Below, piece after piece: positions 52,889 to 62,780 of a stretch of 64,000 nucleotides of DNA. The stretch is from Sphingopyxis sp. (lineage in GTDB: Bacteria > Pseudomonadota > Alphaproteobacteria > Sphingomonadales > Sphingomonadaceae): the NCBI GenBank assembly GCA_030148985.1, contig JASBSJ010000067.1:35923-99922 (forward strand), in the 5' to 3' direction. Within the stretch, counting starts at the first letter, position 1. Every line of letters begins with the position of its first letter. The translations under genes were made by a program, and so were the position numbers. The notes under the pieces were generated by a model. It worked only from the letters and a program-made list of their open reading frames with translations. It made no database searches and had not been told where the DNA came from.

Positions 52889-55075
52889 ATGGCGAAACGG
52901 GTCTGGACGGCTGCGCTGCTGGGCGGCGCTCTGCTGGGATTGGCGGCGTGCAACGCGTCAAAAAATGATAGCGTCACCGGCTCCGGCTCGCTCGACGCGG
53001 CCGAAAAGGCCAGCGAGACGCTGCTCAAGACCGGCGGCAATGGCGACGACTGGGGCGCGATCGGTTTCGGTTATGACGAGCAGCGGTTCAGCCCGCTCAC
53101 CGACATCAATGACAAGAATGTCGGCGAGCTTGGCATCGCCTGGTTCGCCGATCTGGAGGATGCGCGCGGACAGGAAGCGACGCCCGTCGTCGTCGACGGC
53201 GTGATGTATGTGACGCACGCCTGGTCGAAGGTCAGCGCGTGGGACGCCGCGACGGGCAAGCCGCTGTGGAAATATGACCCCAAGGTGCCGGGTGAGCGTG
53301 CGGTCCACGCCTGCTGCGACGTCGTCAACCGCGGCGTTGCCGTGTGGGGCGACAAGGTTTTTGTCGGCGCGCTCGACGGGCGGTTGATCGCGCTCGACAA
53401 GAAGAGTGGCGCGGAACTCTGGTCGACGCAGACCTTCGACGCCGACCGGCCCTATACGATCACCGGCGCGCCGCGCGTCGTGAAGGACATGGTGCTGATC
53501 GGCAACGGCGGCGCCGAATTCGGGGTGCGCGGTTATGTCACCGCCTATGATGCCGACACCGGCAAGGAGCGCTGGCGCTTCTATACCGCGCCCAATCCGA
53601 AGAAGGAAAAGGACGGCGCAGCGAGCGACGCGATTTTCGCGAGCAAGGGCAATGCCACCTGGTCCGACACGGGTGAGTGGCAGACCTCGGGCGGCGGCGG
53701 CACCGTGTGGGACGCGATCGTCTATGACAAGGATCTCGACCAGGTCTATCTGGGCGTGGGCAATGGCAATCCGTGGAATCACGGGACGCGATCGAACGGC
53801 GAGGGCGACAACTGGTTCCTGTCGTCAATCGTCGCGGTCGATGCCAGCACCGGCGCCTATAAATGGCATTATCAGGAAACGCCCGGCGAGACGTGGGACT
53901 ATACCGCGACGCAGCCGATCATCCTGGCCGAGCAGGCAGTGGACGGCACGCCGACCAAGGTGCTGTACCATGCGCCGAAGAACGGCTTTTTCTTCACGAT
54001 CGACCGCGCCACCGGCAAGCTGATCGACGCCAAGCCCTTCGTCGACGGGATCAACTGGGCCACCGGCTATGATCTGGCGACGGGCCGCCCGATCGAGAAC
54101 CCCGAGGCGCGCTTCTACAAGACGGGCAAGCCGTTCATCGCGATCCCCGGCGCGCTGGGCGCACACAACTGGCACCCGATGAGCTATAATCCGGCGACGG
54201 GGCTCGTTTATATTCCGGCGCAGCAGATCCCGCAGGCCTACGTTGCCGACATGAACGAGCTCGACCGGCGCAAGGTCGTCGGCTTCAACGTCGGCACCTC
54301 GCTCACCGGCACGATGATGCCCGACGACAAGGCGGCGTATCGCGCGGCGGTTGCCGCAACGACGGGCCGCCTCGTCGCCTTCGATCCGCGCACGGGCAAG
54401 GTGGCGTGGGGCGTCGATCATCCTGCGGCGTGGAACGGCGGGACGATGACGAGCGCGGGCAACCTCGTGTTCCAGGGCACGAGCACCGGCCGCTTCCGCG
54501 CCTATGCCGCCGATACGGGCCGGCAATTGCTCGACCTCGACATGCAGTCGGGGATCGTCAGCGCGCCGTCGACCTTTCGCGTCGGCGGGGTGCAATATGT
54601 CGCCTTCCAGACGAGCAAGGGCGGCGCCTTTCCGCTCGTTGCCGGGGTGGCGGGCGGTGCGACGCGCAAGCTCCCCAATATCCCGCGCCTTATTGTGTTG
54701 AAGCTCGGCGGCACGGTGCAGCTGCCGGCGCTGCCGCGGACGACGGCGCTCGCGTGGAACCCGCCGCCGCAGTTCGGGACGGTGGCGCAGGTGGCCGCGG
54801 GCAAGGCGCTGTTTGGGCGTTATTGCATCGTCTGTCACGGCGACAGCGCGATCGGCAACGGCTTCACGCCGGACCTGCGCGTCTCGGCCACGCTTGCGAA
54901 TGCCGACGCGTGGAAGGCCGTGACGCTCGACGGTGCGCTCAAGGACCGCGGCATGGTGAGCTTTGCGCGGGTGCTGAGCCCGCAAGATGCCGAGGCGCTG
55001 CGCGCCTATGTCATCGACCGGTCGATCTGGACCAAGGCGAACCTCGCCGACAGCGCGGCGCCGATGGGGCGGTGA
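52889..55075 (+). CDS. Quinohemoprotein (type II) PQQ-dependent alcohol dehydrogenase
   Basis: This 728-residue exported protein has a lipobox LLGLAAC at about 15-21, so it is likely a lipoprotein in the periplasm. The PQQ propeller carries the vicinal Cys pair at 142-143 (HACCDVV), GETWDYTAT with the catalytic Asp, and repeated W-motifs. A C-terminal cytochrome c domain has CIVCH at 646-650. Such enzymes oxidise alcohols and pass electrons via haem c. PQQ synthesis genes are not in the window. A palindrome upstream suggests specific control. Confidence 0.93.
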   Translation: MAKRVWTAALLGGALLGLAACNASKNDSVTGSGSLDAAEKASETLLKTGGNGDDWGAIGFGYDEQRFSPLTDINDKNVGELGIAWFADLEDARGQEATPVVVDGVMYVTHAWSKVSAWDAATGKPLWKYDPKVPGERAVHACCDVVNRGVAVWGDKVFVGALDGRLIALDKKSGAELWSTQTFDADRPYTITGAPRVVKDMVLIGNGGAEFGVRGYVTAYDADTGKERWRFYTAPNPKKEKDGAASDAIFASKGNATWSDTGEWQTSGGGGTVWDAIVYDKDLDQVYLGVGNGNPWNHGTRSNGEGDNWFLSSIVAVDASTGAYKWHYQETPGETWDYTATQPIILAEQAVDGTPTKVLYHAPKNGFFFTIDRATGKLIDAKPFVDGINWATGYDLATGRPIENPEARFYKTGKPFIAIPGALGAHNWHPMSYNPATGLVYIPAQQIPQAYVADMNELDRRKVVGFNVGTSLTGTMMPDDKAAYRAAVAATTGRLVAFDPRTGKVAWGVDHPAAWNGGTMTSAGNLVFQGTSTGRFRAYAADTGRQLLDLDMQSGIVSAPSTFRVGGVQYVAFQTSKGGAFPLVAGVAGGATRKLPNIPRLIVLKLGGTVQLPALPRTTALAWNPPPQFGTVAQVAAGKALFGRYCIVCHGDSAIGNGFTPDLRVSATLANADAWKAVTLDGALKDRGMVSFARVLSPQDAEALRAYVIDRSIWTKANLADSAAPMGR

Positions 55076-55085
55076 GCCAAACCAT

Positions 55086-55273
55086 GCCCTCCCCTTCAGG
55101 GGAGGGCAGCGAGACTTGGGAACTTGTTCCTTAGTCGCAGCGGGTGGGGGCCATCGGCCTTGTGCAACGCCGATGGCCCCCACCCCCACCCAGTGTCAGG
55201 TAAACCGTCCCCCGGACGGTTTAGGTCATGCCGGGGGCATGAACCGACCTGACACTCCTGAAGGGGAGGGGCT
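55086..55273. repeat. Repeat family A, copy 5, carrying a nested cloverleaf element
   Basis: Outer CCTCCCCTTCAGGGGAGGG and CTCCTGAAGGGGAGGGG arms flank the core, with inner hairpin GGAAC-TT-GTTCC (55119-55130), and a GGGGGCCATCGGC / GCCGATGGCCCCC pair. A 63-bp element at 55193-55255 is inserted in the second part. Confidence 0.82.
55193..55255. repeat. 63-bp three-stem (cloverleaf-like) element
   Basis: The outer stem GTGTCAGGT / ACCTGACAC encloses two perfect hairpins: AAACCGTCC-CCC-GGACGGTTT (55202-55222) and TCATGCC-GGG-GGCATGA (55226-55242). Linkers are AGG and ACCG. It sits exactly inside repeat A copy 5. Only one copy is in the window. Confidence 0.75.
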
Positions 55274-55387
55274 TTAGAATGGCTTGGCTGCCGCTTTTTT
55301 AGGCACCGAACTCGCCCGATTGCTCACCCCTTGGGCAATGCCGCAATTTCATGTCACAAATCTTGCCGAAAGCTTGCGATTCGCCAA

Positions 55388-55404
55388 TTGGCACGGCTCT
55401 TGAT
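55388..55404 (+). promoter_or_regulatory. Candidate sigma-54 promoter for glnB-glnA
   Basis: TTGGCACGGCTCTTGAT matches the RpoN consensus TTGGCACG-N4-TTGC with GG and GA correctly spaced (GG-N10-GA; the -12 element has A instead of C). It lies 114 bp before the glnB start, consistent with nitrogen-responsive control by NtrC. Confidence 0.65.
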
Positions 55405-55478
55405 TGGTGCAAGATGACGGGGCCTCGCAGCGACTCACGGGTTGCGAACCGGACCAGGCGGGCCTGATCCGGCTTTGA

Positions 55479-55856
<378 letters not shown>

Positions 55857-55927
55857 CCGCCCCGCACCAACCCCATCCCAGCAATCCCCGGCACGCCGGA
55901 CCATTACGCAAGAAGGAAGCTTAAATC

Positions 55928-57340
55928 ATGGCTACGAAGCCCAAGGATATCATCGCGCGGATCAAGGAAAACGACATCGAGTGGGTCGACCTGCGCTTCA
56001 CCGACCCCAAGGGCAAGTGGCAGCATCTGACGATGTGCGCCGGGGTGATCGACGAGGACTCGCTCGAAGACGGGCTGATGTTCGACGGTTCGTCGATCGA
56101 GGGCTGGAAGGCGATCAACGAAAGCGACATGATCCTGAAGCCCGACCTCGACGCTGTGTACGACGATCCCTTCTCGGCGACGCCGATGCTGGTGATCTTC
56201 TGCGACATCGTCGAGCCGTCGACCGGCGAAGGCTATGCCCGCGACCCGCGCACGACCGCGAAGCGCGCCGAGGCCTATCTCGCCTCGACCGGAATCGGCG
56301 ACACCGCCTATGTCGGCCCCGAAGCCGAATTCTTCATGTTCGACGATGTCCGGTTCGAAACCGGATATAACAAGTCGGGGTTCGAGATCGACGACATCGA
56401 GCTGCCGACCAATTCGGGCCGCAGCTATGAGGGCGGCAACCTTGCGCACCGCCCGCGCGCCAAGGGCGGTTATTTCCCCGTCGCGCCGATCGACAGCGCG
56501 GTCGACATCCGCGCCGAGATGGTCTCGACGATGCTCGAAATGGGCCTGCCGTGCGACAAGCATCACCATGAAGTCGCCGCGGCGCAGCACGAGCTGGGCC
56601 TGACCTTCGGCACGCTGACGCAGACCGCCGACCGCATGCAGATCTATAAATATGTCGTCCACCAGGTGGCCCACGCCTATGGCAAGACCGCGACCTTCAT
56701 GCCGAAGCCGATCAAGGACGATAACGGATCGGGGATGCACACGCACATCTCGATCTGGGAAAAGGGCAAGCCGCTGTTCGCGGGCAATGGCTATGCCGGC
56801 CTTTCGGACATGTGCCTCTATTTCATCGGCGGCGTCATCAAGCACGCCAAGGCGCTCAACGCTTTCACCAACCCGACGACGAATAGCTACAAGCGGCTCG
56901 TCCCCGGTTTCGAGGCGCCGGTGCTGCTCGCTTACTCGAGCCGCAACCGCTCGGCCTCGTGCCGCATTCCTTACTGTGCGGGCGCCAAGGCGAAGCGCGT
57001 CGAGTTCCGTTTCCCCGACGCGATGGCGAACCCCTATCTCTGCTATGCGGCGCTGCTGATGGCGGGGCTCGACGGCATCCAGAACAAGATCCATCCCGGC
57101 GATGCGATGGACAAGAACCTCTATGACCTGCCGCCCGAAGAACTGAGCGAAGTGCCGACCGTGTGCGGCTCGCTTCGCGAAGCGCTCGACAGCCTGACCG
57201 CCGATCACGACTTCCTGCTGAAGGGCGACGTGTTCAGCAAGGACCAGATCGAGGCTTATGTCGAGCTGAAGTGGGACGAAGTCTATCGTTTCGAACAGAC
57301 GCCGAGCCCGGTCGAGTTCGACATGTATTACAGCGCCTGA
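55928..57340 (+). CDS. glnA: Glutamine synthetase, type I
   Basis: This 470-residue type I GS makes glutamine from glutamate and ammonia. [17 protein letters not shown], the [14 protein letters not shown] segment ([13 protein letters not shown]), [15 protein letters not shown] and the adenylylation site NLYDLPPEE are present, so activity is probably controlled by GlnE. AAGGAAG precedes ATG 55928. A terminator follows at 57369-57404. Confidence 0.97.
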   Translation: MATKPKDIIARIKENDIEWVDLRFTDPKGKWQHLTMCAGVIDEDSLEDGLMFDGSSIEGWKAINESDMILKPDLDAVYDDPFSATPMLVIFCDIVEPSTGEGYARDPRTTAKRAEAYLASTGIGDTAYVGPEAEFFMFDDVRFETGYNKSGFEIDDIELPTNSGRSYEGGNLAHRPRAKGGYFPVAPIDSAVDIRAEMVSTMLEMGLPCDKHHHEVAAAQHELGLTFGTLTQTADRMQIYKYVVHQVAHAYGKTATFMPKPIKDDNGSGMHTHISIWEKGKPLFAGNGYAGLSDMCLYFIGGVIKHAKALNAFTNPTTNSYKRLVPGFEAPVLLAYSSRNRSASCRIPYCAGAKAKRVEFRFPDAMANPYLCYAALLMAGLDGIQNKIHPGDAMDKNLYDLPPEELSEVPTVCGSLREALDSLTADHDFLLKGDVFSKDQIEAYVELKWDEVYRFEQTPSPVEFDMYYSA

Positions 57341-57368
57341 TCCCTCCGCGGGTCAGCGACGCTGGCAA

Positions 57369-57404
57369 GGGGCGTCCGGTTCGGGGGAGCCGGGCGCCCT
57401 TTTT
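57369..57404 (+). terminator. Rho-independent terminator after glnA
   Basis: The imperfect stem GGGGCGTCCGG / CCGGGCGCCC with a ~10-nt loop is followed by TTTTTC. It starts 29 bp after the glnA stop. Confidence 0.7.
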
Positions 57405-57547
57405 CGTGGCGCGATGAGGCAAGCGGCGGTTGCGCGCCATCGATCCGTATCGAACCCTTCCGGTCTGCTGACGTGACGGTCGGTGCGCTTTCGCCTTTGT
57501 TAAACAGTGCGGCCTATATCCGGCAGGCTATTCGAGGGGGCTCGACC

Positions 57548-58066
57548 GTGATCCGTAACCTGATTCTGATCGCCGCGATGCTGTTCACGATCGGCTGCGG
57601 CAAGGTCATCGAACTGGCGAATCTGACGCGCACGGTGGCGGCGCCGCGCGAGGAAGTGTTTGCGCGGATGTTCGGCGACGGCAGCGCCTTCAGCAGCCTG
57701 CCGCTGGTCACCAATGGCGGATCGACGCGGCTTTACGAACTGGTAGCGTACAAGGGCGAACCCGGTTTCGAGAAGATGGTGCCGAAACAGCGACCCGACG
57801 CCCAAAAGATCAGGATCGCCGTCGCGATGGAAATTCCGCGTGAGGCGCATCTGTTCTACAGCGTCGATGACGGCGCGCTCAGCACCGGGCTGAAATTCAC
57901 CTTCGATGAACTGGCGCCCGACCGTACGCGCGTGACCTTTGTCATCGACGAGCTGACCGGCACCGGTTCCGACGGCCTGACGGTAAACCGCGTCGCGCTG
58001 CACCGCATTGCGCGCGAAGCACTGGCGCGACTGAACGAATTCGACGAGGCCCGGGAACCCGCCTGA
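57548..58066 (+). CDS. Lipoprotein with SRPBCC-like features, unknown function
   Basis: This 172-residue protein has a signal peptide and lipobox (MLFTIGCG, Cys about residue 17). The remainder (NLTRTVAAPREEVFARMFGD, HLFYSVDDGALSTGLKFTFD, DRTRVTFVIDELT) reads like a small START/SRPBCC fold. GTG 57548 has GAGGGG upstream; an upstream extension is rejected. Function unknown. Confidence 0.7.
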   Translation: MIRNLILIAAMLFTIGCGKVIELANLTRTVAAPREEVFARMFGDGSAFSSLPLVTNGGSTRLYELVAYKGEPGFEKMVPKQRPDAQKIRIAVAMEIPREAHLFYSVDDGALSTGLKFTFDELAPDRTRVTFVIDELTGTGSDGLTVNRVALHRIAREALARLNEFDEAREPA

Positions 58067-58173
58067 CGCGGCCGCACAGCCCCGGTGATGGTAAATGCAG
58101 GGAGGTTGCGGGCCTTTCGCGCGGGTGGCAAGTTGCGCTTGGGGTGGGCTTGATCGCTAAAGGCTGTTCGTCG

Positions 58174-59640
58174 ATGCAAAAATGCTTGTTCGCCGTCCTG
58201 ATCCCGCTGGTTCTCGCGTCGTGCGGCGGTGGGGGCGGGAGCGATACGCCGCCGCCCATGGCCAATGCGCCGCCCGCCTTCACCTCGCTTCAGACCGCCA
58301 GCGTCGCTGAAAATATCACGAACGCCTATCAGGCCACCGCGAGCGATTCCAATGGCGATACGCTGACCTTTACGATCGACGGCGGCGCCGATGCAGCGCG
58401 TTTTGCAATCACGAGCGCGGGCGCGGTGCGCTTCAATGCGGCGCCCGATTTCGACCTGCCGGGCGACGCCGACGGCGACAATGTCTATGCCGTCGTGCTG
58501 CGCGTCAGCGACGGGCGGGCGAGCGTGACGCAGGCGGTCAACATCACCGTCACCAACAGCCGCGAGGGCATCGCCGTCGCGCGCGTGGGGACGGGGTTCA
58601 GCCAGCCGCTTTACGTGGCGCCGATCCCCGGCGACAGCCGTGTCTATGTCGTCGAGAAGGGCGGCAACGTCTATCGCTTCGACCCCGCGGACGGCAGCCG
58701 GACGCTCGTGCTCGACATCACCGACATTTCGACCGACGGCGAACGCGGGCTGCTGGGCCTCGCGCCTTATCCCGACCATGCCGCGTCGCAGCGGCTGTTC
58801 GCGGTCGCGACGGCGCCGAACGGCAACGTCCAGGTGCGGCGCTATACGCTGGGCCAGGCGGACAGCTCGACCAATTACGACCTCGTACTCGATATTCCGC
58901 ACCCCGGTTTCGACAATCATAATGGCGGCTGGATCGGCTTCGGCCCCGACGGCCATGTCTATGTCGCGGTCGGCGACGGCGGCGGTGGGGGTGACCCGAA
59001 CAACAACGCCCAGAACCGCAATGTGCAGCTTGGCAAGATCCTGCGCTTTGCCGTCGGCGCTGGGGGCAGCAGCTATGGCCCGGCGCCCGGCAATCCGTTC
59101 CTGGCGGGCGGCGGCGATCCCTATGTCTTCGCCTTTGGCCTGCGCAACCCCTTCCGCGCCTCCTTTTCGGGATCGACGTTGCTGATCGGCGATGTCGGGC
59201 AGGGCGCGATCGAAGAGATCGACATGGTGACGACGGCGCAGCCAGGGCTGAATTTCGGCTGGCGTTTTCTGGAGGGCACGCAGTCCTATTCGGGGACCGC
59301 GCCGGCGGGCCTGACGCCGCCTGTCGCCGAATATGGCCATGGCAGCGGGGCGCGCCAGGGGCGTTCGGTCACCGGCGGATATGTCTACCGCGGGCCGGTG
59401 ACGTCGTTGCAGGGCCAATATGTCTTTGGCGATTTCGTGTCGGGCAATATCTGGACGGTGCCCTTTGCCGATCTGATGGTCGGCCAGACGCTGCCGTCGT
59501 CGCGCTTTGCGGTGCGCAACGAGGATTTTGCGCCCGACGCGGGGACGATCGGCAACATCGCCTCCTTTGGCGAAGACAGCGCGGGCAATCTGTTCTTCGT
59601 CAGCTTCGGCGGTGACATTTTCATGGTGCGGCCGGGCTGA
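58174..59640 (+). CDS. PQQ-dependent sugar dehydrogenase-like lipoprotein with cadherin-like domain
   Basis: This 488-residue lipoprotein (lipobox LVLASC) has an N-terminal cadherin/Ig-like repeat (about 25-125, with SVAENITNAYQATASDSNGD and a D-rich DADGDN) and a glucose/sorbosone dehydrogenase-like beta-propeller. The propeller shows GERGLLGLAPYPDHA, FDNHNGGWIGFGPDGHVYVA and PYVFAFGLRNPFRASF. Such enzymes oxidise sugars with PQQ in the periplasm. Substrate unknown. ATG 58174 begins the signal peptide; a GTG at 58144 is rejected. Confidence 0.88.
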   Translation: MQKCLFAVLIPLVLASCGGGGGSDTPPPMANAPPAFTSLQTASVAENITNAYQATASDSNGDTLTFTIDGGADAARFAITSAGAVRFNAAPDFDLPGDADGDNVYAVVLRVSDGRASVTQAVNITVTNSREGIAVARVGTGFSQPLYVAPIPGDSRVYVVEKGGNVYRFDPADGSRTLVLDITDISTDGERGLLGLAPYPDHAASQRLFAVATAPNGNVQVRRYTLGQADSSTNYDLVLDIPHPGFDNHNGGWIGFGPDGHVYVAVGDGGGGGDPNNNAQNRNVQLGKILRFAVGAGGSSYGPAPGNPFLAGGGDPYVFAFGLRNPFRASFSGSTLLIGDVGQGAIEEIDMVTTAQPGLNFGWRFLEGTQSYSGTAPAGLTPPVAEYGHGSGARQGRSVTGGYVYRGPVTSLQGQYVFGDFVSGNIWTVPFADLMVGQTLPSSRFAVRNEDFAPDAGTIGNIASFGEDSAGNLFFVSFGGDIFMVRPG

Positions 59641-59677
59641 CGCCTTGCCGTGGCGTCGTCAACAAGGCACACCCCTG

Positions 59678-59759
59678 ATCGTCGCCCCCGCGCAGGCGGG
59701 GGCCGCTATCGGCGTAGCGCAAGGTTGCCAGCGGCCCCCGCCTGCGCGGGGGCGACGAT
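59678..59759. repeat. Repeat family D, copy 1: perfect 30-bp inverted repeat
   Basis: The left arm 59678-59707 (ATCGTCGCCCCCGCGCAGGC...) and right arm 59730-59759 are exact reverse complements, with a 22-bp spacer. It lies between two plus-strand genes. A related, imperfect copy is at 62619-62709. Confidence 0.85.
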
Positions 59760-59781
59760 AATAGGAAATCGGAGAGCCCCC

Positions 59782-61092
59782 ATGAAATCATTGTCCTTCG
59801 TCGCCCTGCTCGCGCTTCAGCTCGCCTTCGCACCCGTCGCCGCGGCGAAGCTCAGCACGGCCGAAAGCGCGATGGCGGCGATCGTCGCGGCCGAGCAGGA
59901 GCGCAGCGTCGCGCTGCTCGAAAAGCTGGTCAACCAGAACAGCGGCTCGCTCAATCTCGACGGCGTCGAAAAGGTCGGGGCGATGATGCGCGCCGAGCTG
60001 GAGCCGCTGGGCTTTACCGTGACGTGGAAGCCGATGCGCGACACCGGCCGCGCGGGGCATCTGATCGCGACGCATGAAGGCAGGCCGGGCGGCAAGCGCC
60101 TGCTCCTCATTGCCCATCTCGACACGGTGTTCGAGCCCGATTCGCCCTTTCAGCGCTTCGAGCGCATGGGCGACAAGGCGAAGGGGCCGGGGGTCGGCGA
60201 CGACAAGGGCGGCATGGTCGTCGTCGTCGCGGCGCTGCGCGCGATGCACCAGGCGGGGACGCTGAAGGACGCGAATATCGAATTTTACATGACGGGCGAT
60301 GAGGAAGATGTCGGCGACCCGCTCGAAAAGGCGCGTGCCGACCTGATCGCCGCGGGCAAGCGCGCCGACGTCGCGCTGGGTTTCGAGGGGCTGATCCGCG
60401 ATGGCGGCGCCGACATGAGCTCGATTGCGCGGCGCTCGTCGGAAAGCTGGACGGTCACCGCGACGGGAAAGACCGGGCACAGTTCGGGCATTTTCAGCGC
60501 CGACGCGGGCGATGGCGCGATTTACGAGCTGGCGCGGATCATCCACCGTTTTCGCACCGAGCTGCCCGAACCCAATCTGACCTTCAACGTCGGGCTGGTC
60601 GCGGGGGGCGAGCAGGTATCGCTCGACGAGGGCAAGATCCGCGCGAGTGCGAACGGCAAGACCAACATCATCGCCGCCACCGCGATCGCGCGCGGCGACC
60701 TGCGTACGCTGTCGGCCGAACAGGCGGAACGGGTGAAAGCCAAGATGGCGGCGATCGTCGCCGACCATGCGCCGAAGACGAGCGCGACGCTTGCCTTCGA
60801 CCCGGGCGGCTATCCGGCGATGGCGCCGACCGACGGCAACCGCGCGCTGCTGACGCGGCTCAACGCCGTCAACCGCGACCTTGGCCTGCCCGAAATGGCG
60901 GCGCTCGACCCGCTGAAGCGCGGCGCCGCCGACATCAGCTTCGTCGCGCCGTTCGTCGATAGCCTTGCCGGGCTCGGCGCCTATTCGACCGGCGACCACG
61001 GGCCGGAGGAGACGGTCGACATCCCCAGCATTGCGCGCCAGGCGACGCGCGCCGCCATATTGATGTCACGCCTTTCTGCTGAAATGCGTTGA
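59782..61092 (+). CDS. M20/M28-like exported metallopeptidase (canonical ligands)
   Basis: This 436-residue protein has a Sec signal peptide (MKSLSFVALLALQLAFAPVA). The M20 metal motifs are intact: LLIAHLDTVFE (His, Asp), GVGDDKGGMV, TGDEEDVGDP with the general-base Glu, a mid-chain GFEGLIRD, and a late His in YSTGDHGPEE. This resembles glutamate carboxypeptidase-like exported enzymes. It contrasts with the atypical M20 gene at 45.0 kb. ATG 59782 begins the signal peptide. Confidence 0.92.
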   Translation: MKSLSFVALLALQLAFAPVAAAKLSTAESAMAAIVAAEQERSVALLEKLVNQNSGSLNLDGVEKVGAMMRAELEPLGFTVTWKPMRDTGRAGHLIATHEGRPGGKRLLLIAHLDTVFEPDSPFQRFERMGDKAKGPGVGDDKGGMVVVVAALRAMHQAGTLKDANIEFYMTGDEEDVGDPLEKARADLIAAGKRADVALGFEGLIRDGGADMSSIARRSSESWTVTATGKTGHSSGIFSADAGDGAIYELARIIHRFRTELPEPNLTFNVGLVAGGEQVSLDEGKIRASANGKTNIIAATAIARGDLRTLSAEQAERVKAKMAAIVADHAPKTSATLAFDPGGYPAMAPTDGNRALLTRLNAVNRDLGLPEMAALDPLKRGAADISFVAPFVDSLAGLGAYSTGDHGPEETVDIPSIARQATRAAILMSRLSAEMR

Positions 61093-61180
61093 TGACGAAA
61101 GTGGGCGTGGCGCTTGATTCATTCGCTGCCGCCATTAGGTAGCAATGCGAGACGGATTCACCGCCGATGGGAGACAGGAC

Positions 61181-62614
61181 ATGAGCACCGAAACGCACCT
61201 CAAGCAGAATTACATCGGCGGCCAGTGGGTCGACAGCAAGGGCGGCAAGCCGCATGACGTCATCAACCCCGCGACCGAGGAGCCGGCTTCGACCGTCGTG
61301 CTCGGCACCGCGGCCGACATCGACGATGCGGTCGCGGCGGCGAAGGAGGCGTTCAAGAGCTTCTCGCAGACGACACGCGAGGAACGGCTCGCGCTGCTGA
61401 ACCGCATCGTCGAGGAATATAAGAAGCGCGCGGGCGACCTTGCCAAGTCGATGGCGGCCGAAATGGGCGCGCCGGTGAGCTTCGCGGGCACCGCGCAGGT
61501 CGGCGCGGGCATCGGCGGTTTCCTCGGCACCATCGCCGCGCTGAAAGACTTCAGCTTCACGGAAAAATATGCCGCGGGCGTCATCGCCTATGAACCCATC
61601 GGCGTCGTCGGCATGATCACGCCGTGGAACTGGCCGCTGAACCAGATTGCGCTGAAGGTCGCCCCGGCGCTCGCCGCGGGCAACACGATGGTGCTGAAAC
61701 CGTCGGAGGAATGCCCCGGCAATGCGGTGATCTTTGCCGAGATCCTTGACGCCGCCGGTGTTCCGCCGGGCGTGTTCAACCTGGTGCAGGGCGACGGCCC
61801 GACCGTCGGCAACGCGATCAGCGCGCATCCGGGGATCGATATGGTGAGCTTCACCGGATCGACCCGCGCGGGCATCCTGGTGGCCAAGGCCGCCGCCGAT
61901 ACGGTGAAGCGCGTCCATCAGGAACTGGGCGGCAAGTCGCCGAACATCGTCCTGCCCGACGCCGATTTCGAAACGGTGCTGCCGCCGACGGTGCAGGGCG
62001 TGCTGGTCAACACCGGGCAAAGCTGCATCGCGCCGACGCGCATCCTGGTGCAGAAAGAGCGTGAGGCCGAAGCGGTCGGCGTGATCAAGGCGATGTTCGA
62101 CGGCACGTCGGTCGGCGATCCGATGAGCGAAGGCGGCCACATCGGCCCCGTCGTCAACAAGGCGCAGTTCGACAAGATCCAGGGGTTGATCCAGTCGGCG
62201 ATCGATGAGGGCGCGACGCTGGAAACCGGCGGCACCGGCCTGCCGAGCAACGTCAATCGCGGTTATTATATCAAGCCGACGGTCTTTTCGGGCGTCACCC
62301 CCGACATGCGCATCGCAAAGGAAGAGGTGTTCGGGCCGGTTGCGACGATCATGGCCTATGACACGCTCGACGAGGCGGTCGATATTGCCAACGACACCGA
62401 ATATGGCTTGTCCGCCGTGATCTCGGGCGACCCCGCCAAGGCCGCGGCCGTGGCACCGAAGCTGCGCGCCGGCATGGTCGCGGTCAACGCCTGGGGCCCG
62501 GGACCGGGCGCGGCGTTTGGCGGTTACAAGGCGTCGGGCAACGGCCGCGAGGGCGGGGTGTTCGGGCTGAGGGATTTCATGGAAGTGAAGTCGATCAGCG
62601 GCATTCCGGCGTAA
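61181..62614 (+). CDS. NAD(P)-dependent aldehyde dehydrogenase
   Basis: This 477-residue ALDH superfamily enzyme oxidises aldehydes to acids. The oxyanion Asn is in TPWNWPLNQI, the catalytic Glu in HQELGGKSPN, the catalytic Cys in NTGQSCIAPTR, and EEVFGPVATIM follows. Substrate range is not readable. ATG 61181 begins the protein; a 12-residue in-frame extension is rejected. Confidence 0.93.
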   Translation: MSTETHLKQNYIGGQWVDSKGGKPHDVINPATEEPASTVVLGTAADIDDAVAAAKEAFKSFSQTTREERLALLNRIVEEYKKRAGDLAKSMAAEMGAPVSFAGTAQVGAGIGGFLGTIAALKDFSFTEKYAAGVIAYEPIGVVGMITPWNWPLNQIALKVAPALAAGNTMVLKPSEECPGNAVIFAEILDAAGVPPGVFNLVQGDGPTVGNAISAHPGIDMVSFTGSTRAGILVAKAAADTVKRVHQELGGKSPNIVLPDADFETVLPPTVQGVLVNTGQSCIAPTRILVQKEREAEAVGVIKAMFDGTSVGDPMSEGGHIGPVVNKAQFDKIQGLIQSAIDEGATLETGGTGLPSNVNRGYYIKPTVFSGVTPDMRIAKEEVFGPVATIMAYDTLDEAVDIANDTEYGLSAVISGDPAKAAAVAPKLRAGMVAVNAWGPGPGAAFGGYKASGNGREGGVFGLRDFMEVKSISGIPA

Positions 62615-62618
62615 ACGG

Positions 62619-62709
62619 TCGTCGCCCCCCCGAAGGCGGGGGCCGCGGGCGTCCTTATGCGGCGTCGTTGCGTAAACCTCCAGCGGCCCCCGCCTTCGCG
62701 GGGGCGACG
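62619..62709. repeat. Repeat family D, copy 2 (imperfect)
   Basis: Arms GTCGCCCCCCCGAAGGCGGG and AGCGGCCCCCGCCTTCGCGG pair with small interruptions over about 26 bp each. The element closely resembles copy 1 at 59678-59759. Confidence 0.75.
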
Positions 62710-62780
62710 TCAAGATCATCAGACCCCTCCCGTTCACGGGAGGGGTTTTGCTATCGGCCGATAGCGATTATGCGCCCCGC

